The notes: generated from the sequence alone by a model not told the origin. 64,000 bases of DNA from Tamarix chinensis (GCA_030549775.1 CM060173.1:69541367-69605366), one strand, 5' to 3'. Counted from the first letter of the stretch, positions 47,184-59,422 are shown. Numbers and translations: made by a program.

Positions 47184-48714
47184 TGATGCACTGTCGTATG
47201 TACAACAAATTTAACAAATAAATCCTAATCCCCAAATACGTAGTATATGGCAAGAAGGAGTCGAACCCACAAGGAATGACGTTTTAATCACTAATTTTGC
47301 TATTGATGTTATAAACCCGTTGGTACAATTTCATTGATTCCTAACTAAATTCAATTATACTAAAGCTTTAACCACGACTTTACAATTAGGGGAGGATTGA
47401 ATTGATGATGGAATTAAAATGTCATACATTCACATAAAAGAATGATTCTAAATAGTTTAATGTTGACTTAAGAAATTCAGAATAATAATTTCTATACTTC
47501 CTCTCGACCTTAATAAATTGAATATGCTCTCAATTTATTTTTGCATCCAATTAATAACCTAGGTTACGAACACTAGATTCAATTAATAGTAGCATTATGA
47601 ACGGGAAGTAGCCAACTACAATCATAATCACAAAAGCTCGGATCATGCAATTGCACGAATTAATGGTCTTTTTGCTACTATAGACAAATTGATTAACAAT
47701 TCCGGATTAACTTCATTGTCTTAGCAAAGACTAAATCCTAAACCAAATAGGTGATCAATCTAGTCAGTTCAAGAATCTTAATCTATGATATGGAATCATT
47801 CAATTCAAACCATTAATTCAATTAAACATCATATAGAATCAAACATTTACATTATAAGATGATAATTACGTTATGATTCCATCTTCAATTTATCCTACCC
47901 TGTTTTACTTATCCAAATCTCTGCATACTCATAATTCATACAAATATACAGAAATACTAAAAGTTAATGACAATAACACATTCACAAATTCTATTCTTTC
48001 AACAATTAGATAACAATGAAATGATCACAAGTAAAATTGCATAAAAACTACTTAAATTCTGCAAAATGGAAATACAGAAATTAACAAAGGAATAGAGAAA
48101 CTTATCAATTGAAGTGCAGAATGTCAAATCATCAATAGAATTCAAGAAGATCAAAGATTGGAATTGTGCATTACATGTATATTCTAAAGGAATAAAGGGA
48201 GAAAAAAAATACATTCGATCCCTCTTTCGATATCCCGAACTCTGTTTTATATCCCCTTTTTATCAGAAACAAGTTGCGTGGCAGTTATACATTTTTAACT
48301 GAAAACACGGTCCGTGTTTATGAAACACGGGACCCCGTGTTTTCTTCCAACCGTTCCGCTGACAAAGTTTTACCGACCGCCATTCGGGACTAATAACACG
48401 GTCCGTGTTATGGAAACACGGGACCCCCGTGTTTTCTTCTCTTGCACTCAATTCCTTTGAAAGTTTGAGCTTCACTTCTCTTGATATATTTGTTCCTTTT
48501 CCAACTTTGCTCTCCTTGATTCGGCATTTCTTGATGTGTTTTCTACTTGATTTCTTCTTCTCATTGATTTCTCCTTGAATTTCTTCAATTCTTTTCTTTC
48601 CTGTAAAACTTATTCAAAGGAGGAAAACTCGACGAAAAGATTAAATCTAGTAGAAATTATGAGGGATAAATGATATTTTTAAATATGAAAATAATCAATA
48701 AATCTCATCTATCA
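47184..48714 (-). repeat. 5' LTR of the young Athila element
   Basis: 1531 bp and the same length as the 3' LTR, at a constant offset of 11,213 bp. The palindromic modules recur at about 48301-48343 and 48395-48437. The only difference I found is G at 47568 versus A at 36355. Confidence 0.95.
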
Positions 48715-48719
48715 CTAGG

Positions 48720-50180
48720 TTCAAGGGTTTAATTTAGAATAGGGAAATAAGGATTCAATAAAAGATCCTAAAAGCGAGTAGAATCATGTTGATATAGAAA
48801 CTCTTCTTACAGATTCGAACTCATCAAGGGATTTTCTCATTACATAACATAGGAAAAATATCTTCACATTGGACCTTCACATCATTTTCACTACCATCTC
48901 TCCCACACTTATTCTTTTAATGCTCTTTAACACTTTCTTCACATACTACCTTAAATCACTTGCCGTCAAAATTTCTTCTAGCATTTATAATAAGGGTAGA
49001 GATGTGTTTTAGGTTTGGTTAAGAAAAAAATGTCGATGTAAAAGGCTCAAAGGTTAAATAAGGGCTTTACAACTCATGAATATAAAACATAATAATAATA
49101 TAGGGTAGAAGGATATCTAGCTATGTAGTAGTAAATCCTAAGGTGCATTTATCACTTTCTCAATCAAATCAATTATGATTTTAAAGCTTTAATTAGAACA
49201 TGAACAAGTTCTAGCAATATCTATATTTCATTACTAGAGCCATAACAAGTAATTTGATCAAAACAAATTAGTGCATGTGATGTTTACAAAGAAAAATGAA
49301 GCTAATAAAATATAGATTATTTTATGTGAAACACTCGTACAAGAAGACTTATATGGGTCAAAATCTCACTATGAGTTGTGATGAATCTCAACATGTTATA
49401 TTGGTGTTTAGGATATCATACATGTTCACACTCCATTCACATCCAATCATATGGATATATGTTCCCTCCATTAAACATAAAACACAAAAAAACTCTAATT
49501 TTTTTTATCTCAGTTTTGTGATCCTCTTTTAGTATTATTTCAAATATATGCTCATCATTAAATAGTTAAGAGCTCCTAAGACTAAGAAAAACTAAAAAGA
49601 TTTGAATAAACACAAACCATATAAAACACTAAAATAAATAAATACATAGAAAATCAATAAAGCAAAAAATTAAACCAGAACTCCCCCACACTTATCATGG
49701 ACATTGTCCTCAATGGAAAATAAATCCACACAAAGGAGTAAAAGGAAAAATAGTATTAGTGAGAGAATACAATAGATACCTAAAAGGTGATTAAAACATT
49801 ATAAAAATACCAGGGGCAAAATCTGTGTTTCTAGGCCAACATGACCAGTGTTGTGAAATATGCCCCCAATCTATGTTACCTCACAAGTGATCCATTTATG
49901 TTAATTGGGCTTCAAAATTCATATGTACTTATTCCCTGCGATCTCTTCATGAACATGGTAAGTTGGTATATATTTGTAAAAAAAATCCAAATGCCTAGTA
50001 AATCAAAAACAAAATCCATAGAAATAAAATAAAATAGATAGATTAAACATACACTTGGGTTACCTCCTAAGAAGTACTTGCTTATAGTCATTAGCTTGAC
50101 TCAAGTCCCATTCACTCAAGATTATTTAAGCGTATAATGGCTTTGAGGCTATCAACCTCTCTAACTTTGTAGACTTTCAA
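48720..50180. other. Former env-like region of the old Athila-like element
   Basis: Continues the old element after the young insertion. A block at 49680-49730 (CTCCCCCACACTTATCATGG, then CATTGTCCTCAATGG) resembles the young element just downstream of its env-like ORF (38977-39020). Yet no env-like coding sequence remains before integrase starts at 50181, so that gene was deleted or never present. Confidence 0.5.
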
Positions 50181-51800
50181 TCAGTGTCCATTTACCTTAA
50201 ATGTTCCTTTTTCTAAGCTAATTATCTCTATTACTCCAGAGGAGAAAACTTGTATCACTGTGAACGGTCTAGACCAGTGTGAATGCAACTTAATTGGAAT
50301 TAAATGTAAGCAGGAATTAACAAGGAGTACATGCTGCCCTTTTTCAAACTCTTCTTTTGTGATTATTTGATCATGCATCCTCTTAGTGCGTTCCTTGTAT
50401 ATTTGATCATTTTCATATTTTCCTAATCGAAATTCATCAAGCTCTTTTAATTGTAGGAGCCTCCTTTCACCTGCAACCTGCATATCTATGTTAGAAAAAA
50501 TAATGGCCCAAAAATCTATATGCTCAAGTTCTACAAGAAGGTAGCAAGATTTTCTAAAAATAAGTTTATATGGAAACATTCCTACAAGAGGTTTTAAAAG
50601 CAATCTTATATGCATAAAGTGTGTCATTTAACTTTAAAGACCAATCTTTCCCAGAAGAATTTAACTATTTATTCCAATATCCTTTTAATTTCTCGGTTTA
50701 GAACTTCTACTTGTTTGCTAGTTTGGGGATGATATAGAATTTTAAAATTATACACTACTCCTTACTTACCCAAGAGAGAATCAAATATTATATTATAAAA
50801 ACGAGAACCTCTGTCACTTATAATAGTCCTTGGTGTTCCAAATATCATAAAGGTATTCTTTTTTAATAATTTGGTGACAACTTTTGCATCGTTAGTGGGA
50901 GTGAAGATAGCCTTCACCTAATTTTACACATAATTGACTATAATAATGATATATCTATTATGCATAGATTTAGGGAATTGTCCCATAAATTCAATACCCC
51001 ACACATCAAATAATTCAAAAATTAAAATATTTATAAAGATCATTTCTTATTTTTGAGAAATATTATCCACCCTTTGACAGCTGTCACAAGATTTAGCGAA
51101 AGCATAAGCATCATAAAATAATGTAGGCCAATAAAAATACACTTTGTATAACTTTAGCTGTAGTTACGGCGGATCTAAAATGATTGCCATATTCTTTACT
51201 ATGGCAATGACATACAATACAATGAAAATCATGTTCGGGGATGCATCTCCTTATTATTTGATAAGAAAATATTTTATAAAGATAAGGATCATCCCAAAAA
51301 TAATATCTCAAGTCATGCATGGATTTCTTCCATCGATGATATGACAAGCCATTAGGTAGAATTCCACTTACAAGGTAATTTATGATATTAGCATACCAGA
51401 GATGATTTGCAACTACATAACGCATCTCATCAGGGAATATGGCATGAATAGGCACACCCTCTTGCTCTTGTAGTAGTAGGATCGAATAATTTTGGGCTTA
51501 TCATCTTTCTTAATAAAAATATATCTCAAAGCAGCATTGTTAGTATATACAATGATTTTATTAAGTAAAAAAATAAGGGCAAAACTTATTAAAAGCAAAT
51601 ACCATGGCTAGCAATTATTTATCAATAGTACTGTAAGTCTTTTTTGCAAAATTAAAAGTTTTTCTAGAATAATAAATAGTATGTGAAATTTTTTCCCTAA
51701 ACTTTCCCAAAAATGCTCTTAAAGCCACATCACTAGCATCACACATGATTTCAAAAGGAAGATTCCAATCCAGAGCAACAATAATAGGAGCATTCACAAA
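50181..51800 (-). pseudogene. RNase H and integrase remnants, old Athila-like element
   Basis: RNase H pieces are at 51615-51797 (WNLPFEIMCDASDVALRAFL) and 51413-51598 (VYTNNAALRYIFIKKD). The integrase N-terminus is at 51111-51455 (YYFWDDPYLYKIFSYQIIRRC). The core between 51110 and 50630 is full of stops. The C-terminal part at 50181-50627 (YKLIFRKSCYLLVELEH, HSHWSRPFTVIQVFSSGVIEI) reads open for 148 codons. Counterparts in the young element align in order. Confidence 0.75.
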
Positions 51801-52159
51801 TTATTTTTTAAGAGTGTAAAAGCCTTTAAGCACACATCAGAGGATTCAAAGGTAGAATCTTTAGCCAATAGGTTACATAGAGGTTTTTAAATTTTTAAAA
51901 ATTCATTTATGAACCTTTTGTAGAAACCAAAATGGCCAAGAAAACTGTGAATGTCCTTAACACATTTTTGGGGATGTAATTTTTTAATAAGTTCTATTTT
52001 TGCTTTATATACCTCTATACCCTTACATGAGATCTTATGTCTTAACACAATACCTTATTGCACCATTAGAATAAATTTTTTCCAATTTAAAATAAGATTA
52101 GTATCCTCACAATATCTTAGCACAAGCTCAAGGTTATCCAAGCATGCATCAAAAGATGA

Positions 52160-52850
52160 GCCAAACTTTGAAAACTCATCCCATAAAATTTTTTACAAAT
52201 TTCTCAACCATGTCATGAGATATGATGCTCATGCATCTTTGGAAAATAGTAGAATAATTATAAAGGCTAAAAGCCATCCCCTCATATATGAAAAAATGGC
52301 ATAAGATCAAGTAACAATCGTTCCTAGTCTTCAAGAGAAAGGGGGATTTACATATAACCATAATAGCCATCTAGAAAGAAAAAAAATTCATGTCCTACTA
52401 AACGCTCAAGAATTTGGTCAATAAAGGGAAGGAAAAAATGATATTTTTTTTTGGCATCATTTAATTTTCTAAAATCAATACAAACACACCATCCTATAAC
52501 AGTTCTAGTAGATATCAACTCATTATTATCATTTTTAACCGCTATAATTCCACTTTTCTTAGGAATCACTTGTATAGGACTAAACTAAGAGCTATCATAG
52601 ATGTGATAGATCATACCTAAATCCAATAGCTTAATTACCTCTTTCTCCATTACCTCTTGTATTGTTGGGTTTAGTCGCCTTTGAGGTTGTATCACCTTCT
52701 TATAATTATCTTCCATTAGGATTTTGTCCATGCATGTGGAAGGACTAATACTAGTAATATCAGCGATGATCCATCTAAAGGCCTTTTTTCGCTCCCTAAG
52801 CACTCTCATCAACTTTTGTTCCTACAACTCAATCAATAATGAATAAATAA
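52160..52850 (-). pseudogene. Reverse transcriptase remnant, old Athila-like element
   Basis: Pieces at 52585-52812 (GISPSTCMDKILM-type), 52348-52569 (IPKKSGIIAVKNDNNELIST, VCIDFRKLNDAKKKYHF, FLDGYYGYM) and 52176-52370. The FLDGYSGY motif has Y for S. The catalytic FMDD-type motif lies in the damaged stretch at about 52170-52185. Non-functional. Confidence 0.75.
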
Positions 52851-53271
52851 TAACAAGGAGAGTATTATTATGACCAAGAAAAACATACTTTAAGTGTTCA
52901 GATAGTGGCTTGAGTTCCAAAGTTGGTGACTCCTTAATAGATGGTTCTAAATTTGGGACTTGATCTTTCTCTAGTCCTCGTAAACGGATTAATTTATTTC
53001 TCTTATAAGGTGGATGAGTGCTTAGGTATTAAACAACCTCTTTGACCCCTTCTCTATCTTCATTCCCTTGAGATTATACCAAGCACCACTCAAAAGGATC
53101 CTATATAATAGTTATTTGAAAACAATAATTAATCACTTCATCCAATACATCAATGCAATAGAAAGTGTCATCCTCATATAGGTATTTTATGCTTTTAAAA
53201 AAATTGAATGTAAATTTCTCATATTGAAATCAAAGAATTAACTTACCCTCATGGAAATCAATTAGATTCTT

Positions 53272-53760
53272 TTATGTAACTAAAAATGGTATACTAAGAA
53301 TGAGAGGAGTCATTTGATCCTCTTCCATTTCAAGAACTACAAAATTAACAGGAAATATAAATTTATCCACTTTCACCAAAACATCCTCTATTGTGCCTCT
53401 ATGATACTTAATAGATGTGTTAGCCTTATGCAAACATATATTAATGGGTTTTATCTCTTCTAAACTCAAACACTTATACAATAAAGAAATACATCAAATT
53501 TATCTAGCACCTAAGTCACATAATACTTTGTCAAATTTCAAATTACCAATCACTCAAGGAATAGTAAAAATTCTTAGATCTAAAATTAGGAGTTAATTTA
53601 TTATGTAAAATAGCATACCACTCCTTATTTAATCTAATGGTATCACAACCTTCCAATTTCATTTTACAAGTAAGGATATCCTTAAGAAATTTGGTATAGT
53701 TAGGCATCTGCCTCACATTATCAATCAATGAAAAATTAATATGAACCTTTTTCAAAATAT
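53272..53760 (-). pseudogene. Protease region remnant, old Athila-like element
   Basis: 53543-53755 gives KKVHINFSLIDNVRQMPNYT, the linker ahead of protease. 53272-53481 gives the region downstream of the active site (YHRGTIEDVLVKVDKFIFPV). The active-site segment itself is frameshifted at about 53490-53540. Confidence 0.65.
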
Positions 53761-53887
53761 CAAGAAATTTAGCAAATTGTCCATCTAACTTACTTTGGAC
53801 AATCCTTCTCGATAATGGGGGAGGAGGGACATATAGTTTTACCTCTTGAAATGGAGTCTTGGTGACCTTTTATTATGACCTAGACAC

Positions 53888-55269
53888 TTATTCTAGAGCT
53901 TTATCCTCTTCTTTCTTTGTCTCTTGAGGTTTTGGTTTGGGCAATGTCTTCTCACTCATTAATGATATAGCATTAATGTGATTTTTGGGGTTCATCACTA
54001 TGCCACTTGACAATGTGTTGGGTGCCCTTCTAGAAATTACATTAGCTAATCGTCCAATATGTGCTTCAAAATATTTGATTAAGGCTTCTTTATGTTGGAA
54101 ATGTGTCTCTGTAGTGCTATTAAACTTGCTCATAATTTCTTTTTGGAAATGAGTCTCTATAATGCTAATGAATTTGCTCATAATTTCTTCTAAGGAAGGC
54201 TTCTACAGTTTTCCAGGCGATGTTGGAGCAAGTGGCATAAGCCTTTGTGGTGAGAATATGGGGGGCCTCACTGGATTGCCATTCCTCTAACTGAAGTTTC
54301 GATGGTTCCTCCACCCTAGATTAACACATTTGAGTAAGTATTATTTTGCCTGCCCAAATTCCTAGCAAAATAATTAATTTGATCAAAATATGGTTGGAAA
54401 GGGATTACCTACTCAACACTCTATACTAAAATGTGATCCACCACATAAGTCGCAAATAAGTATATTCATATGAACATGCATACATGAAGCATCACTCAAA
54501 TTGTCTAATTTCTTAGTGATTAAATTTATTTTAGCCTCTAATGTTGTGATGACATCTATAGAATAAATTCCTACATTCTTTTGTACCGGAGCACATTTAA
54601 AATGCCATTGATGAGAATTTAAGGCTAATTCATCATTAAAATCACAAACTTACTTGAGATTCTTATTCATAATAGTACCAACTGCAACTGCATATAGCAT
54701 AAAATGGTTAGTAGCATAGATACCATAATAAAATATTTGCATTTGTAGCCAAATAGGTAAGCCATGATGCAAGCATTTCCTTAATAATTCCTTAAATTGT
54801 CGCATATATTATATAGTGATTCTAGATCATTTTGCATAAAAGTGATGATGCTATTTCTTAACTTAACATTTTTCTTAGGTGGAAAAAATTTAGAAAGATA
54901 TAGCTTCACAAATTCATCCTAAGTTAAAATGGAACCATGTACTAAAGAATTTAATCAACTTTTTGCCTTGTCACGTAATTAGAATGGAAATAATCTGAGC
55001 TTAATAGTATTACTAGAAACACTATTTATTTTAAAAGTATCATAGATTTCAATAAAAGTGGTAATATGAGCATGCAGGTCATCATTAGTTGTACCTCCAA
55101 ATTAGACCGATGTTCGTATCATCTGAATGATCGCATGCTTGATCTCAAAATTATGCACCTCAATTACCAGTTTTCTAATGCTTGATACTAAATTCACTAT
55201 ATTAGGGGTAGTATAGTCTTTTAATGATTTCCTAACTTGTTGAAGCTGATTTTGCTCCTCGTGAGCCAT
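53888..55269 (-). pseudogene. Gag remnant, old Athila-like element
   Basis: From an ATG at 55269 (MAHEEQNQLQQ) the frame shows the lineage block FEIKHAIIQMIRTSV, then FIEIYDTFKINSVSSNTIKL and a LRLFPF-type segment, interrupted by several stops. 53888-54181 is the C-terminal part (LISRRAPNTLSSG-type) with a duplicated FNSTTETHFQ-like phrase (EIMSKFNS...). It differs clearly from the young element's gag, so the two are related but not the same family. Confidence 0.65.
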
Positions 55270-55526
55270 TTGTTGATTTTATTTCTTCTTAGCAACAATA
55301 ATTTTTAAATGTGCCCTTAATTTATAAAACTTTCTTTAATTCTTTGGATCTAAGGCTACCATTTCACTAAGATTTCTTTAAGTCATACATTAGTGATCTA
55401 CACCAATATAAGAATATCAAATATCAAGAAAATTGAGTAAATTCAAAAAATAAATTAAAAAATAAATATATAAATAAATTTTCCTATATCAAGATTTAAA
55501 TTTTTGTGTCTAGGGCTATTAAATTA

Positions 55527-55545
55527 GTCCCCAACAATGGGGCCA
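55527..55545 (-). other. Degenerate tRNA-Asp primer-binding site
   Basis: GTCCCCAACAATGGGGCCA differs from the exact tRNA-Asp site at 47160 mainly by C/G to A/T changes, the pattern expected from long-term cytosine deamination. Confidence 0.65.
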
Positions 55546-55551
55546 AAAACT

Positions 55552-57163
55552 TGCTATCAGCCAAATACACCTATTGGCAAGTATAGCAGTCATAAGTAAT
55601 ATAGGATACTAAAAGTACCAGATTATCATTCCCATAAAGACTAAATAATAACACAAACACTCTAATCACTCTAATCAGGCCCAGGCAATCGAAATTAAAT
55701 AAAGAAGTAAGTAATTCTACTATGAATTTTAAAGAAAACTAAATTAAGGTAAAATGAAATAAGAAAAATCTAATAAACGTAAAATCAATTAATAAAGCTA
55801 CCAAGGAATTTGAATTTACCATTATCCAATTATAATGACCAATCAATCAATTACTTTATCTTTTTAATTACTAGTTATGTGTCAATGGATATATTTAACT
55901 AACACACTCTCTCGAACTACGTAGTCCTCTCACCAATTATCAGTTTTGTTATCTCAAGTCAAAGGATTTAAATAAAGGTAATGCTTTAGGTTAATTTAAT
56001 TATTTATTCTTCCATATTGTCATAGAAATTATGTAATTGCTCTTACAACCCATTTAATTCCTATTTATACTATTTAATCTAAAGTGGAGAATCACCTCTG
56101 GTATATTTTCTTGACTTATTAAATGCTAATTAAAGGTGATTGGTCTTTAATTAGGCACAATCTAGAATAATATCATAAAATACATGGAGTAATTTATTAA
56201 TCAAGTGATCAATTAAATCTATCAATATAAAGATTAGGGTTTCACCATATCCTTGGAAAAATAAAATTGGCACATGATATCAATTAAAATTAAAATAATC
56301 AAATTAAATAAAGCGTCTAAATTATAAATAGAATATTAAACTTGAAAATATTTTAATATAAAATTATAACACTTTAGATTCAAAACCAACAAAAAAAATA
56401 CTATACTCAGATGCCCCGATGATATTGAATATTTTTGGCTCTAGGCACCCATGCCATCTTTATTTTTTTTCTGGATTTTTATCCTTCAATGCCACACTAT
56501 TTTTTTTCCTACTTGATGCATAATTTTCTCTCTTCTCTCTTTGTCATCGACTATTGGCCTTTGACTTCTCTTGGCTTCATGCCCTATTATTCTGCATGCA
56601 CCATCCTTTCTTCTTTTCTCTTCTTTCTTTGTTTTCTTTTTCTTTTTCGCATCCCCACCCTTCTTTTTTCTCCCGTTTTCGTTCATTCCCTCTCCCGTTT
56701 ATCTCCTATGGCATTGCCACCCTTTTACTTTGATTTTTTTTCTCTTTCCTTCGGCTCCCCACTCCTCTTTCTCCTTCTTTTCATTTCATTTCTTTCATTT
56801 TCTTCTTTATTCCACCTTTTGGCTGTTTTTTCTTTTCCTTTTTCTTGATTTATTACTCCATACATATACTATCAATTAGCACCTACAAAATAAAATTAAG
56901 TAGATATTAATTAACCTTCTAAAATTATTTCAAATATTTTTTATTTTATAATATTTTTTTAGCTAAAATTTTAGATTAAAATATGTCAAGATGTCAAAAT
57001 TATTAGAAACTCAACTTTAAGTTCTAAATTAATTAAATTTATGGGATTATTATAAATTAAAAGAATAATTAAAATTAATATAAATAACCTCACATATTAT
57101 ACAAATAAATAACCAAAAGCTTAAAGTTAAAAGTGTATAAAATATGTAAAAATGTGTTCATCA
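55552..57163 (-). repeat. 5' LTR of the old Athila-like element
   Basis: About 1.6 kb, TGCTATCAG to TTCATCA. It contains a pyrimidine-rich tract at 56450-56850 that produces long but meaningless open frames (for example 56435-56848 +). Only its last 113 bp have a counterpart at the other end of the element. Confidence 0.65.
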
Positions 57164-58255
57164 TTAGGTGATCACATATTCCCTTTGAGAATAGGAATCC
57201 CACCACTCATAACTAGCGAAACAATCCACTATAATCTCGTGGAAGGGCTCAACACACTATTTAAGGTAAAACACTCATGAATACATAACTAGACAAGAAA
57301 TCCTTAAGTATATGTACCCCCTTTTACTCTTGTGGTCAAAACTAACATAGGGTAGATTTTGGGCCACTATGGTTCCTACAAAACTAGGTTCACTAAACAC
57401 GGATAAACTTTTTCCGTCTTGACTCATGTAGGTTATTACTTTAAGTACTAATATCTTATTAAATAATCAAGCTGAATACTAAACACTCAAGTTCACACTC
57501 ATCACTCAACATGTTGTCATTCACTTCACTTTCATCAATATTCCCCATTCACTTATGTTATTACTTATCACTTATCAAAATTTTACTTGAAATTTCACCT
57601 ATCACTTAGTAACGAATTCATACCAACAATATTTATTAATTGTGTGATTAGATGTACACTAGGGTTAATTAGGTAAAGTAGGCTATAAACACATAGAATA
57701 GAATAATAAAAAAGGCATTTGAAAACCAAACAAGGACAAACAAAGATACTCCACAAGTGAAAATATTATAATAACCTTATAAAACCCTAAATCCTAAATA
57801 ACTCATAAAATCATCAATATAACTCAACAACTCACCAAACCCAAGGTCACACTCAACATCATCGTAATTGAGATAATTAACCCAGTTAAGACATTTAAAC
57901 TCATAATTTTGCACATGCAATAACAACTATACCCCTAACGTTTTCTAAGCTTATTTTAATGCATTTTTACTTATTAATCCAACTTATGTTAATCATGATT
58001 AACCCAAAACATACAACTTATTACAATTATCATATTTCCAACCAAATTACACTAACACAACTCCAAATTTTAAAAATTTAAGTACAATGACCAAAATATC
58101 CTTAATCACCTTAAAATACCTACAAACATACCAAAAATCATCATACCCCGCTAACATTATTTCCGAACCCTAACATAACATGTATCATACTTTAATTAAA
58201 GAACCACCGAAAAATAATGACATAATTAGGTTTAAAAAAACTCAGTGAAATAATA
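57164..58255. other. Unassigned repeat-like flank
   Basis: No gene seen. The sequence (blocks such as CTTGTGGTCAAAACTAACAT and CATAGGGTAGATTTTGGGCC) has the look of the body of a plant LTR. It may be the distal part of the LTR-like sequence at 26526-26968, separated by the nested insertions. I could not find its terminus. Confidence 0.35.
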
Positions 58256-58706
58256 AAATTCATTTCTTATGGGTAATCTTAACCTTCATGTAACATTAAC
58301 AAGTTAACCGAAGTTTTTCGGTCAACATTCACCATATTTAACACCCGCGCAATAAGTCGAAGGTTGGACTGTTTGCTGATAAATATACTATATATTTGAA
58401 AATTCTCATGCAACCTGGCGTCGATATCAGGCGGAGTTATGAGAAATATTGCCGGGCCTCTCACGAGATAAGATTACAAGGAATATATATTAGAAGCAAG
58501 CTTCTATGAAGCTGCGGGCTTGTCCAACGTCAAAAGCATATCTACTACTACAAACAAATTTTGCACGGTGTAACGTAAAGTAATGGGTTATCGTTGTTCT
58601 GTTCTACGCACTGCATGCCAATTGATTACTTAATGCGCAGCTGCTATGTCGCTCATGCAGGGCAAGCGTGAGACCGGCAGCGAGAACCATTGCACTGGAG
58701 TCTAGA
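58256..58706. repeat. Right arm of the large inverted repeat
   Basis: Reverse complement of 1-428, ending GGAGTCTAGA. It has an extra stretch of about 18 bases (GGAGTTATGAGAAATATT region near 58432-58452) that the left arm lacks. It ends 854 bp upstream of the EXO copy 2 start codon. A minus-strand ORF of 61 codons here has no recognised domain. Confidence 0.9.
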
Positions 58707-59415
58707 TATGTTGCTCCCCAACCCGGAATCGTCGTCCAATTATGCTTGCTAACTTCCTTAGCATCAGCAGCATATTAATGAAAAAATTCACATATATTGT
58801 GGTGGTCAACTTCGGGTAGCTTTTGTTTAATGTAAACTGCAAAATAGAGATTGGAGGGACAGTGCGCTGCTTATGCAGATCCGTCTTCTCTGAATGTTAA
58901 GGAAATAAATGACAACTCTGGGATAATAATAGTGGACAAAACATTCTTTATTCTTTATATAAATAATTAAAAATAACAGAAATATTTTTTGATTAAATAT
59001 TTATTTTGATTTAAATTCTTGTCTTAAATAAATATTCATTCGTAAAAAAATTATTTTATAGTAAATGACCCATATTATGTCCTATATAACAAAAGACGGC
59101 TGTGTAGTATGACATATTCTACTGGATCTCCTCTCCCGTGATCCTTCCAGCCTGTGCAGTGCCCTTTAGGCCTTTACGCTAACTCTGTTCAATGGTCAAC
59201 AACACACTTTTGTACTGGGGTCCTTATTTGGAGGGTAGTACAGAAATTGTCACAGTTGGCCCAGCAAAGCTGCTCGTTTTTAGTTTTCCAGCGTGCCTTA
59301 CAAGTTAACAAAGAAAAGAAAATAGGGAAGGGAAGGAAAGGACGGGCTCATTCTCAGCAGCCTCCCTCACCCACTTTTTCTCACTCCAGTTTGAAAACTT
59401 TATGAACCATAGACC
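58707..59415 (+). promoter_or_regulatory. Upstream region of EXO copy 2
   Basis: No gene. 59220-59280 matches the block at 13365-13430 upstream of EXO copy 1. A purine-rich stretch (AAGAAAAGAAAATAGGGAAG) lies at about 59311-59340. An ORF at 59154-59405 overlaps this conserved noncoding block and is not regarded as a gene. Confidence 0.5.
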
Positions 59416-59422
59416 TATAAAT
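59416..59422 (+). promoter_or_regulatory. TATA box of EXO copy 2
   Basis: TATAAAT in CCTATAAATAC, identical in context to copy 1, 138 bp from the ATG. Confidence 0.8.

Larger units (their letters stand above)
35971..48714 (-). mobile_element. Young Athila-lineage Ty3/gypsy retrotransposon
   Basis: 12,744 bp. LTRs of exactly 1531 bp each (35971-37501 and 47184-48714) run TGATGC...CTATCA and differ, as far as I can see, at one base (A at 36355, G at 47568). The target duplication CTAGG is perfect (35966-35970 and 48715-48719). An exact 18-base tRNA-Asp primer site adjoins the right LTR and a G-rich tract adjoins the left LTR, so transcription runs on the minus strand. Gag, protease, RT, RNase H, integrase and an Athila env-like ORF are all present but out of frame with one another at several points. 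Palindromic tandem repeats lie between integrase and the env-like ORF. Confidence 0.95.
35103..57163 (-). mobile_element. Old, degenerate Athila-like Ty3/gypsy element, split by a younger relative
   Basis: The 5' LTR (minus-strand sense) is 55552-57163, with a degenerate tRNA-Asp primer site beside it at 55527-55545. Gag, protease, RT, RNase H and integrase remnants run from 55269 down to 50181. Only about 113 bp of the other LTR survives (35103-35215), matching 57055-57163. The younger Athila (35971-48714) sits in its 3' internal region; without it the old element is about 9.3 kb. Blocks around 35960 and 48720 rejoin into sequence resembling the young element near 38010, which supports the same lineage. 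Confidence 0.75.

Noticed and set aside
56435..56879. Long + strand ORFs (137 and 102 codons) rich in Phe, Ser and Leu
   Set aside because: They are produced by a pyrimidine-rich tract in the old LTR. Two overlapping frames are open at once and no domain or signal is recognisable.
58279..58464. 61-codon minus-strand ORF in the inverted-repeat arm
   Set aside because: The left arm has an indel that destroys the frame, there are no protein-like features, and it lies in promoter-distal sequence.
1..58706. A giant transposon bounded by the inverted repeats
   Set aside because: The interval contains an ordinary host gene and independent transposon insertions, no capsid, polymerase or recombinase set of its own, and no target duplication can be checked at the window edge.
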